NCBI GenBank assembly: GCA_903879875.1
Contig: CAIRNC010000153.1
Coordinates: 1-7,822, forward strand
Source of the DNA: an uncultured Bacteroidota bacterium
Lineage (GTDB): Bacteria > Bacteroidota > Bacteroidia > Flavobacteriales > Flavobacteriaceae
Direction: 5' to 3'
Length of the DNA: 7,822 bases
A program made the translations under genes and the position numbers. Under the pieces are notes generated by a model that was not told the origin of the DNA, did no database searches, and worked only from the letters and a program-made list of their open reading frames with translations. This document shows, piece by piece, positions 1 through 5,172 of the stretch (positions are counted from its first letter, which is position 1; each line of letters starts with the position of its first letter).

Positions 1-1
1 T

Positions 2-232
2 GAAGCCACCAAAAAATCAGTCTATACCAACCAAACAGCCGAAGCCGAGAAAAAAGGAGTTTCCAATTGTTCGCACTGTGCTATTGGTCATGATGCCAAC
101 AAAGCCAAAATTTGGAAGTTAGCCGATATGGATGCCGACCATGTTGACGCATGGAGCAAAGGCGGCGCAACAGATATAAAAAACTGTGAGTTATTGTGTA
201 AAACACACAATAGAGCCAAAGGAAATAGATAA
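2..232 (+). CDS. HNH endonuclease, C-terminal fragment (5' end outside window)
   Basis: The reading frame is open from the window edge and gives 76 C-terminal residues before TAA. It contains a compact HNH nuclease module. A CxxC (C23, C26 of the visible part) and a later CxxH (C66, H69) look like a zinc-binding set. The DADH block (H47) is the likely catalytic base, followed by WSKGG, N61 and HNR with N70. The pattern of WSKGG, NC.LLC and a terminal HNRAKGNR resembles HNH domains found at the C-terminus of multidomain proteins, including DUF262-type (GmrSD-related) proteins. The N-terminal partner domain is not visible, so this assignment is only a guess. HNH domains cut DNA using a metal ion and occur in restriction, phage and selfish-element proteins. 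The downstream 147-aa gene starts 44 bases after the stop on the same strand and may be cotranscribed. The HNH call is firm; the biological role is unknown. Confidence 0.85.
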   Translation, partial: EATKKSVYTNQTAEAEKKGVSNCSHCAIGHDANKAKIWKLADMDADHVDAWSKGGATDIKNCELLCKTHNRAKGNR

Positions 233-243
233 CGCATTGTTAA

Positions 244-266
244 TTATATCTTTTTTGAAGATATAA
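244..266 (+). other. Perfect 9-bp AT-rich hairpin just upstream of a start codon
   Basis: Bases 244-252 and 258-266 are exact reverse complements around a 5-base loop (TTTTG). The stem contains only one G-C pair and is not followed by a T-tract, so it is not a convincing terminator. It ends 10 bases before the ATG at 277 and could modulate translation of the 147-aa protein or act as a small operator. It could also be chance in AT-rich DNA. Confidence 0.3.
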
Positions 267-276
267 AATTGATACT

Positions 277-720
277 ATGAATTACAAAGACATATTACTC
301 GAACTACTAAAAGCCGACGACGCAGCGGCTTTTGGCGATTGGCTCCAGTTGCACTCCCCGATTGAACGTGTGGAAATAATGAAACAGTTCAAGCAAATAA
401 CCATGCAAAACATGTTTAAAAAACAAGATTTCAGTAGTGCCGAAATATTAAAAAAATATTCCAAATCTATTGACGCCTACGAACAAGCAATTCTACTTGC
501 AGAAGAACTAAAAGATATCGCCCAAAAAGCACAAGAAGAAATAGACAATGCCTTAGAGCGAATGGCACGATCTACCAGAGAAAACAAACAACATTTGCTA
601 GATAGCATAGTAAACAACGACCCAAATGCCACACAAAGTAAAGAGCTGGCATTGGCAATAATAGAAAAAGAAAAACAATTAGGCATCTATGACCCCGATT
701 TTTGGGAAGTAATTTTATAA
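277..720 (+). CDS. Hypothetical protein, 147 aa, helical/coiled-coil-rich
   Basis: I do not recognise this family. The protein has no signal peptide or membrane segment and is probably cytoplasmic. Residues 1-45 look like a helical head (MNYKDILLELLKADD, then a segment containing DWL and IERVEIMKQF). Residues 55-110 are strongly charged and helical, rich in E, K, Q and A, consistent with a coiled coil. The C-terminus is acidic and aromatic, ending YDPDFWEVIL. No catalytic motif is visible. The ATG at 277 is the only sensible start and the frame is intact. It follows the HNH gene by 44 bases with a small hairpin between them, and precedes the MazG-like gene by 49 bases. All three could be one transcript. 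Its placement suggests a partner or accessory to a neighbour, but nothing in the sequence proves this. Confidence 0.8.
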   Translation: MNYKDILLELLKADDAAAFGDWLQLHSPIERVEIMKQFKQITMQNMFKKQDFSSAEILKKYSKSIDAYEQAILLAEELKDIAQKAQEEIDNALERMARSTRENKQHLLDSIVNNDPNATQSKELALAIIEKEKQLGIYDPDFWEVIL

Positions 721-723
721 ACT

Positions 724-765
724 ACAATTTACAATTCACAATTCACAATTTACAATTTACCATTC
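724..765 (+). repeat. Six-copy heptamer tandem repeat (ACAATTY)
   Basis: Six head-to-tail 7-bp units run from 724 to 765: ACAATTT, ACAATTC, ACAATTC, ACAATTT, ACAATTT and a degenerate ACCATTC. They fill nearly the whole 49-base gap between two genes. Only ACT before the array and AAAA after it separate it from the stop at 720 and the ATG at 770. The entire spacer has no G on the coding strand, so the mRNA here should be almost unstructured. Similar short ACAATT-type arrays are, from memory, common between Flavobacterium genes. Copy number could vary by slipped-strand replication. Confidence 0.9.
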
Positions 766-769
766 AAAA

Positions 770-1096
770 ATGAACTTAAAAAACGCCCAACTAGACGTAG
801 ACACTTGGATTAAAGACCACGGTGTTCGCTATTTTAATGAATTGACCAACATGGCACAACTTACAGAAGAAGTAGGGGAGGTGGCTCGAATTATTGCGCG
901 TCGGTATGGCGAACAATCCGAAAAAGAAAGCGATAAAAACAAAGATTTAGGCGAAGAATTGGCCGATGTCGTTTTTGTAGTTTTATGTCTCGCCAACCAA
1001 ACAGGAATTGACTTGCAAGCCGCTTTCGACAAAAAAATGGACGTGAAAACCAATCGAGACCATGACCGCCATCACAATAACGAAAAATTGAAGTGA
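770..1096 (+). CDS. MazG-like nucleotide pyrophosphohydrolase
   Basis: This is a 108-aa single-domain all-alpha NTP pyrophosphohydrolase. Enzymes of this superfamily hydrolyse (d)NTPs to NMP and pyrophosphate and can remove non-canonical or damaged nucleotides in the cytoplasm. The metal-binding signature is clear: EEVGE at 33-37 (E33, E34, E37) followed by ELAD at 63-66 (E63, D66). The length fits the short single-domain MazG relatives (B. subtilis YpjD type) rather than the two-domain E. coli MazG. The C-terminal tail is very polar (DHDRHHNNEKLK), and histidines there may aid metal or phosphate binding, though this is speculative. The ATG at 770 directly follows the heptamer array. No Shine-Dalgarno sequence is visible, as expected for Bacteroidota. 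The exact nucleotide substrate cannot be read from sequence. Confidence 0.92.
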   Translation: MNLKNAQLDVDTWIKDHGVRYFNELTNMAQLTEEVGEVARIIARRYGEQSEKESDKNKDLGEELADVVFVVLCLANQTGIDLQAAFDKKMDVKTNRDHDRHHNNEKLK

Positions 1097-1124
1097 TATT
1101 TTATTATTTAGAACGCTAAATATA

Positions 1125-1215
1125 GAACACAGATGACACCGATTGTACGGATTTTTACTGATTAATAACTTTAAAAATCCGTTTAGATCGTTTTAAATCC
1201 GTCTCATCCGTGTTC
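1125..1215. repeat. 91-bp imperfect palindrome with 9-10-bp spaced GAT/ATC units
   Basis: The element begins GAACAC and ends GTGTTC. The outer arms 1125-1144 and 1196-1215 pair at 17 of 20 positions. GAT occurs at 1132, 1141, 1150 and 1160. The mirror-image ATC occurs at 1177, 1187, 1197 and 1206, so units recur about every helical turn on both arms. Seven T residues follow at 1218-1224, so on the + strand it could also end transcription after the MazG-like gene. It resembles dispersed intergenic palindromes (GAACACAGAT...ATCCGTGTTC type) that I recall from Bacteroidota genomes. I see no ORF in it. The remaining spacer up to 1296 shows no TAnnTTTG promoter match. Confidence 0.85.
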
Positions 1216-1296
1216 CCTTTTTTTAACACAAGTTATGGATAGTTATATTATTCTATTAAAAAACAGGACTAAGCAAAACTAACTATTGAAAAGCAG

Positions 1297-1767
1297 ATGA
1301 AAACCATAACTATAAAAACCCCTTTGGGAATGGCTAATATTACTGGCAACAAGCTGGGCGTGTCTGAAATTTCAATTGTTGATAGTGGCGAAATTACAGC
1401 TGAAATTCCTGCTGAACTTCTAGAAGCTGCTGCCCAATTGCGTGACTATTTTGATGGAAAAAGAACCTCTTTTACTTTTAAAATCAATCCAAAAGGCACT
1501 GCTTTTCAACAAAAAGTTTGGTTGAAACTGCTCGAAATTCCTTTTGGAACTACAATTAGTTATCTTGAATTATCCAAGAAAATAGGAGATGTAAAAGCCA
1601 TTCGTGCCGTAGCGGCGGCAAACGGTAAGAATCCGCTTTGGATTGTGGTGCCCTGTCATCGGGTTATTGGTTCTAACGGTTCGCTCACAGGATATGCTGG
1701 AGGATTATGGCGCAAAAAATGGCTGTTGGAACACGAAAATCCAAGCGAGCAGCAAAGTTTGTTTTGA
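1297..1767 (+). CDS. ogt: Methylated-DNA--[protein]-cysteine S-methyltransferase (Ogt/MGMT type)
   Basis: This 156-aa suicide repair protein transfers the alkyl group from O6-alkylguanine (or O4-alkylthymine) in DNA to its own cysteine. The active-site motif is PCHRV at 119-123 with acceptor C120. Other residues align by spacing with human MGMT: arginine finger R103 (C minus 17), N112 (C minus 8), Y133 (C plus 13) and E147 (C plus 27). Residues 1-65 form the poorly conserved N-terminal domain. Residues 68-152 are the DNA-binding/alkyltransferase domain (FQQKVW...LLEHE). There is no Ada-type zinc domain, so it is a constitutive-type Ogt rather than the Ada regulator. The ATG at 1297 gives the normal length. 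An exonuclease gene follows 54 bases downstream on the same strand and is probably cotranscribed. Confidence 0.96.
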   Translation: MKTITIKTPLGMANITGNKLGVSEISIVDSGEITAEIPAELLEAAAQLRDYFDGKRTSFTFKINPKGTAFQQKVWLKLLEIPFGTTISYLELSKKIGDVKAIRAVAAANGKNPLWIVVPCHRVIGSNGSLTGYAGGLWRKKWLLEHENPSEQQSLF

Positions 1768-1768
1768 A

Positions 1769-1825
1769 ATGAAAAATGCTTACATTTATCCTTTTCAAAA
1801 ACTTTTTAAAATGAACCTACTATGA
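1769..1825 (+). CDS. Possible 18-codon bridging mini-ORF
   Basis: An ATG one base after the ogt stop opens an 18-residue frame (MKNAYIYPFQKLFKMNLL). Its TGA overlaps the next gene's ATG as ATGA (1822-1825). It therefore fills the intergenic gap exactly and could keep ribosomes moving from ogt into the exonuclease gene (translational coupling). The peptide has no recognisable motif. It may equally be a chance frame, since short gaps in AT-rich DNA often contain one. Confidence 0.25.
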   Translation: MKNAYIYPFQKLFKMNLL

Positions 1826-2535
1826 TTGAAAAGATACGATTAGACCACATTTTGTTTCTTGATATAGAAACCGTTCCCGAACAAGAAAATTTTAATTTAC
1901 TCGACACCGAAATGCAATCGCTTTGGGAACACAAAACCCAGTACCAACGAAAAGAGGAATTTTCGGCAGACGAATTTTATGACAGAGCGGGAATTTGGGC
2001 CGAGTTTGGAAAAATTGTTTGCATTTCTGTAGGCTATTTTACGCTAAAAGGCGACATCCGAAATTTTAGAGTCACCTCTTTTTTTGGAGAAGAAAAGAAA
2101 ATCTTGCATGATTTTATCAATTTGCTAAACAATCATTTTAATCAACCGCAACACGTGTTGTGTGGTCATAATGCCAAAGAATTTGACATTCCTTTTATAG
2201 CAAGACGAATGATTATCAACCAAATTGCTATTCCAAATAAATTGAATCTTTTTGGCAAAAAACCTTGGGAAATCCCACATCTTGACACGCTCGAATTATG
2301 GAAATTTGGCGATTATAAGCACTTTACTTCTTTGAAATTATTGACCAAAATTCTAGGCATCCCCTCTCCTAAAGGCGATATTGATGGCAGCCAAGTGGGA
2401 CATGTTTTTTATGTCGAAAAAGACATTGACCGCATTGTAACCTATTGCGAAAAAGACACCATTGCCGTGGCTCAAATTTTCTTACGCCTAAGAAGAGAAG
2501 ATTTGCTCATCGACGACGAAATCATTCATGTTTAG
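1822..2535 (+). CDS. DnaQ-like 3'-5' exonuclease (predicted PolB exonuclease-related, DNA_pol_B_exo2 type)
   Basis: This 237-aa protein carries the three exonuclease motifs of the DEDD superfamily. ExoI is FLDIETVP with D14 and E16. ExoII is GHNAKEFDIPF with D122. ExoIII is YCEKD with Y208 and D212, making it the DEDDy subtype. These acidic residues bind two metal ions that hydrolyse nucleotides from a 3' end. The architecture matches the stand-alone exonuclease family related to the proofreading domain of family B polymerases, and no polymerase domain is attached. The substrate (DNA or RNA) is not determined by the sequence. The chosen ATG at 1822 places ExoI close to the N-terminus, as in relatives. 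It lies downstream of ogt on the same strand and converges with a lipoprotein gene at 2599, with about 60 bases between stops. Confidence 0.9.
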   Translation: MIEKIRLDHILFLDIETVPEQENFNLLDTEMQSLWEHKTQYQRKEEFSADEFYDRAGIWAEFGKIVCISVGYFTLKGDIRNFRVTSFFGEEKKILHDFINLLNNHFNQPQHVLCGHNAKEFDIPFIARRMIINQIAIPNKLNLFGKKPWEIPHLDTLELWKFGDYKHFTSLKLLTKILGIPSPKGDIDGSQVGHVFYVEKDIDRIVTYCEKDTIAVAQIFLRLRREDLLIDDEIIHV

Positions 2536-2598
2536 TTAACGGTTTCAGTTACAAAAAAACAATTAAAAGTTTAATAATGATGGTTTTAACTTCATCAG

Positions 2599-3138
2599 TT
2601 ATTCATTTGGTAAATCCATCAAAATTTTATCAAGCTTGCCTTTGGTGAAAAAATAAATGCTGCCTAAATATTCACCTTCTTTGGTTTTTAATGGCTTGCC
2701 TAAAAGTTCATTCAAAAAATAACGGGTATAAGTTGCTCTAAACCATTTGTGATAATAATCGCCATCTATGGCAAACAAAGGTTGGTTGTGCCGTTGTTCA
2801 ATGGTTTCTTCTATTGCGCCAAAACCGTTCATAACCAAAAATAATTTGTAATGATGCTTTTCAGCAAAATTCTCGTAAACAGAAAGTGGTCTGCAAAATT
2901 CAGAGGTACATCCATTCGTAAATTCATATACGATGGCATTATTATATTTCAACAATTCCTCTTTTAATTGAAGCCCGTTGATTTTATAGACGGAATTTAG
3001 ATTTAAGTTTTCGAAAGTTTTTAGCTTCACTATTTTAGCTTTATCGTTTGCCGAAAGTTTTCCAAAATCGTTTGTGAGCCCACGCATTTGACATGATTGA
3101 GCAATAATTAAAATAAAAAGTATAAAGATTTTTTTCAT
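2599..3138 (-). CDS. Putative lipoprotein with possible thioredoxin-like fold
   Basis: The protein is 179 aa from the ATG at 3138 (MKKIF). A TTG at 3153 would add five residues (MSINK) before a standard Lys-Lys signal start, so I prefer the ATG. Residues 1-15 form a lipoprotein signal peptide ending AQS before C16. No acidic stretch follows the cysteine, so surface export is not indicated and a periplasm-facing lipid anchor is likely. The middle segment (NNAIVYEFTNGCTSEFC, a helix, then YKLFLVMNGF) has a beta-alpha-beta look reminiscent of thioredoxin folds. The cysteines are C77 and C82, CX4C rather than the canonical CX2C, so redox activity is uncertain. It lies just downstream of the intrinsic terminator of the ompA-like gene, with no clear promoter of its own. 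Function unknown. Confidence 0.8.
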   Translation of the reverse strand: MKKIFILFILIIAQSCQMRGLTNDFGKLSANDKAKIVKLKTFENLNLNSVYKINGLQLKEELLKYNNAIVYEFTNGCTSEFCRPLSVYENFAEKHHYKLFLVMNGFGAIEETIEQRHNQPLFAIDGDYYHKWFRATYTRYFLNELLGKPLKTKEGEYLGSIYFFTKGKLDKILMDLPNE

Positions 3139-3161
3139 CTTGTTAATTGACAATTAGGATT

Positions 3162-3199
3162 AAAAAAAGGGTGTCAGCTATATAACTAACACCCTTTTT
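3162..3199 (-). terminator. Intrinsic terminator of the OmpA-family gene
   Basis: Bases 3164-3174 and 3189-3199 form an 11-bp perfect stem (five A-T pairs plus GGGTGT/ACACCC) around a 14-base loop that can pair further. Reading on the - strand, the GC part is followed by seven U residues (complement of A 3162-3168). It begins 18 bases beyond the ompA-like stop codon. On the + strand it also ends in five T residues, so it may work both ways, although no + strand gene needs it here. Confidence 0.87.
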
Positions 3200-3216
3200 A
3201 TATATTTGAAACGGTA

Positions 3217-4179
3217 TTAAATTTCGTTTAACATTTTTGAAATTTCATCTAATTTTGGTGTTAGAATAATTTCGATTCTTCTATTTTTTGCTTTTCCTTC
3301 TGGAGTGTCATTTGCCATTAATGGTGCAAATTCTCCACGGCCTGCAGCGGTTAAGTTTTGTTTGTTGATGCCTTTATTTTCTTCCATAATCGCAACAATG
3401 GCTGTGGCTCTTTTGGTCGATAAATCCCAGTTGTTTTCAATTTGTCCTACAGCTCCTGCAAATTTGTCGTTGTCGGTATGTCCTTCGATCAACACCGCAA
3501 TATCAGGGTTGGCTGCCAATACTTTGGCAACTTCCACTACTGCTTTTTTCCCTTCAGGACTTACGGCATAACTTCCTGAATTGAACAACAATTTGTTTTC
3601 CATAGAAACATATACTTTTCCGTCTTTTTGATGCACGGTCAAGCCTTTTCCTTCAAAGCCATTCAATGCTTTTGATAGGGTTTCTTTCAGTTTTTTCATT
3701 CCCGCTTCTTTAGCCGCCATGATTTGCTCCAATTCAGCAACGCGTTGAGAGCGTTCTTTAAAGTCGGCCAACAATTTATTCAAACGGTCTTGTTCGGTAG
3801 CTAGCGCTTTTTCCTTTGCTTCTAATTTAGCCAATAACTCTCTGTTTTTAGTCATGTTGGCTTGTAATGCTTCGTCGCTATTTTTTTCTAAAGCGCTATA
3901 CGATGCTTGTAATGTTTTTAGATTATTGCTTGCTGCAGCATAATCGGTTTGCAGTTTGTCGCGTTCGGCTTTGATTTTGTCATACTCTTTTTGCAAAGCG
4001 GCTTGATCGAGTTCGAGTTTGTTTTTTGCTTTGGTAAGCTCTTCGTTTTTGTCTGAAACTTCACGATTTTCTTTCTTCAAATCGGCAAATTTATTTTCTA
4101 AATCCGTATATACTTTTTTAGAAACACACGATGTTGCTAATGCCATTACCAACAATCCTAAGGAAATTTTCTTAATCAT
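3217..4179 (-). CDS. OmpA-family lipoprotein with long coiled coil
   Basis: This 320-aa envelope protein probably links the outer membrane to peptidoglycan. Residues 1-17 form a signal peptide with a lipobox ending ATS before C18. Residues 22-175 are a long charged heptad-like coiled coil rich in K, E, L and A. Residues 180-310 form an OmpA C-terminal domain with EGHTDND (D236), NNWDLSTKRA (R257) and GRGEF...NRRIEI. D236 and R257 correspond to the Asp and Arg that bind diaminopimelate in the family. They are 21 apart here against about 15 in Acinetobacter OmpA, because of a short insertion. There is no beta-barrel. The gene lies 57 bases downstream of xth on the same strand, in a spacer with no G on the coding strand, and ends at a strong terminator. 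No clear own promoter is visible; TAATTTTA in the spacer is only a weak match. Confidence 0.93.
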   Translation of the reverse strand: MIKKISLGLLVMALATSCVSKKVYTDLENKFADLKKENREVSDKNEELTKAKNKLELDQAALQKEYDKIKAERDKLQTDYAAASNNLKTLQASYSALEKNSDEALQANMTKNRELLAKLEAKEKALATEQDRLNKLLADFKERSQRVAELEQIMAAKEAGMKKLKETLSKALNGFEGKGLTVHQKDGKVYVSMENKLLFNSGSYAVSPEGKKAVVEVAKVLAANPDIAVLIEGHTDNDKFAGAVGQIENNWDLSTKRATAIVAIMEENKGINKQNLTAAGRGEFAPLMANDTPEGKAKNRRIEIILTPKLDEISKMLNEI

Positions 4180-4236
4180 TTGTATTTGTTTGTTTATAAA
4201 ATTATTTAATGGTGTTGTGTTTTATTGTAATGTTAT

Positions 4237-4998
4237 TTATTCCAATTCAACCAAAACGGGACAATGGTCCGAATGTTTGGCTTCTGGAAGAATCAATGCT
4301 CTGGTAAGTCGGTTTTCCATGGTTTTTGTTACCAAAATGTAGTCAATACGCCAACCTTTATTATTGTTTCTAGCGCCAGCTCTATAACTCCACCAACTGT
4401 AATGATGCGGGTCTTTGTTGAAATGCCTGAAACTATCTATAAAACCTGATTTTATAAATACATCCAACCACAAACGCTCCTCCGGAAGAAAACCCGATGT
4501 GTTTTTATTGCGAATGGGGTCGTGAATGTCAATAGCCTCATGGCAAATGTTGTAGTCGCCACAAATAACCAAATTCGGAATTTCTTGTCTAAGTTGGGTA
4601 ATGTAATTTTTGAAATCATCCATGTACATGAATTTGTGATCCAATCGTAGCATATTGGTGCCCGAAGGCAAATACAAACTCATTACAGATACATCGTCAA
4701 AATCGACACGCAAATTTCTACCTTCAAAATCCATGTGTTCGATTCCGGTGCCAAAAACAATTGTATTCGGTTTAGTTTTACACAAAATAGCTACGCCACT
4801 ATAGCCTTTCTTGGTAGCGGGAAAATAATACTGATAGGGATATCCTGCTTTTTCAATATCTTCTACAGGAATTTGGTCTTCAGTTGCTTTTATTTCTTGT
4901 AAACAAATAACATCTGGATTGGCCTGGGTGAGCCATTCGATAAACCCTTTTGAAATGGCTGCTCTAATTCCATTTACATTATATGAAATAATTTTCAT
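4237..4998 (-). CDS. xth: Exodeoxyribonuclease III (AP endonuclease, ExoIII family)
   Basis: This 253-aa cytoplasmic base-excision-repair enzyme should cleave DNA 5' of abasic sites and trim 3' blocking groups, with 3'-5' exonuclease activity. The endonuclease/exonuclease/phosphatase fold motifs are complete: YNVNG (N7), LQEIK with metal ligand E35, SLYLPSG with Y109, GDYN with D148 and N150, WWSYR near 202-206, RIDY with D219, and SDHCP with D244 and H245. These match E. coli ExoIII E34, D151, N153, D229, D258 and H259 by order and spacing. Length is normal for bacterial homologues. The ATG at 4998 begins exactly at the conserved MKIISYNVNG. An imperfect promoter candidate lies 21 bases upstream. 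The OmpA-family gene follows on the same strand without a visible terminator between them, so they may share a transcript. Confidence 0.96.
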   Translation of the reverse strand: MKIISYNVNGIRAAISKGFIEWLTQANPDVICLQEIKATEDQIPVEDIEKAGYPYQYYFPATKKGYSGVAILCKTKPNTIVFGTGIEHMDFEGRNLRVDFDDVSVMSLYLPSGTNMLRLDHKFMYMDDFKNYITQLRQEIPNLVICGDYNICHEAIDIHDPIRNKNTSGFLPEERLWLDVFIKSGFIDSFRHFNKDPHHYSWWSYRAGARNNNKGWRIDYILVTKTMENRLTRALILPEAKHSDHCPVLVELE

Positions 4999-5018
4999 GC
5001 TTTGGTTGCTTTATTTTT

Positions 5019-5026
5019 CAAAAATA
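5019..5026 (-). promoter_or_regulatory. Candidate -7 element upstream of xth
   Basis: On the - strand these bases read TATTTTTG, a full match to the Bacteroidota -7 consensus TAnnTTTG, placed 20 bases before the xth ATG. No TTG is found at the expected -33 distance, so the assignment is tentative. Confidence 0.4.
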
Positions 5027-5116
5027 CTTAAAACTATTTAAAATAATGGAAATGAAACTGAAATTACACTTTCTTTAACGCACAATCTTTAAATTTCGTT
5101 TATAGCCACAAACAAT

Positions 5117-5148
5117 TTGCCAATGTATCGCCCTTTTTTCTATCTTTG
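5117..5148 (+). promoter_or_regulatory. Bacteroidota-type promoter of the fused acyltransferase gene
   Basis: TTG at 5117-5119 and TATCTTTG at 5141-5148 match the -33 (TTG) and -7 (TAnnTTTG) elements of the Bacteroidota primary sigma factor, with 21 bases between them, inside the usual range. Transcription should begin a few bases after 5148. The leader would then be a short A-rich, G-free stretch before the ATG at 5173. This rules out the in-frame TTG at 5146, which lies in the -7 box. Confidence 0.8.
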
Positions 5149-5172
5149 TTTCCATCAAAAAACAATAAAACT

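Noticed and set aside
2573..2603. Possible terminator hairpin between the convergent exonuclease and lipoprotein genes
   Set aside because: AATAATGATG and CATCAGTTATT pair only with a bulge, the stem is AT-rich, it overlaps a stop codon and it lacks a clear T-tract.
2445..2648. 67-codon frame overlapping the exonuclease 3' end and the lipoprotein 3' end
   Set aside because: It overlaps two well-supported genes in other frames and has no recognisable sequence.
3139..3153. TTG-initiated five-codon extension of the lipoprotein
   Set aside because: The ATG at 3138 gives a standard MKK signal peptide, and the extension would place MSINK ahead of it.
3305..3571. 88-codon + strand frame opposite the OmpA-family gene
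   Set aside because: It lies antisense to the conserved OmpA C-terminal domain and has no family resemblance or start-region signal of its own.
5146..5172. TTG-initiated nine-codon extension of the acyltransferase
   Set aside because: The TTG is part of the TATCTTTG -7 promoter box, and a normal ATG follows at 5173 behind an A-rich leader.
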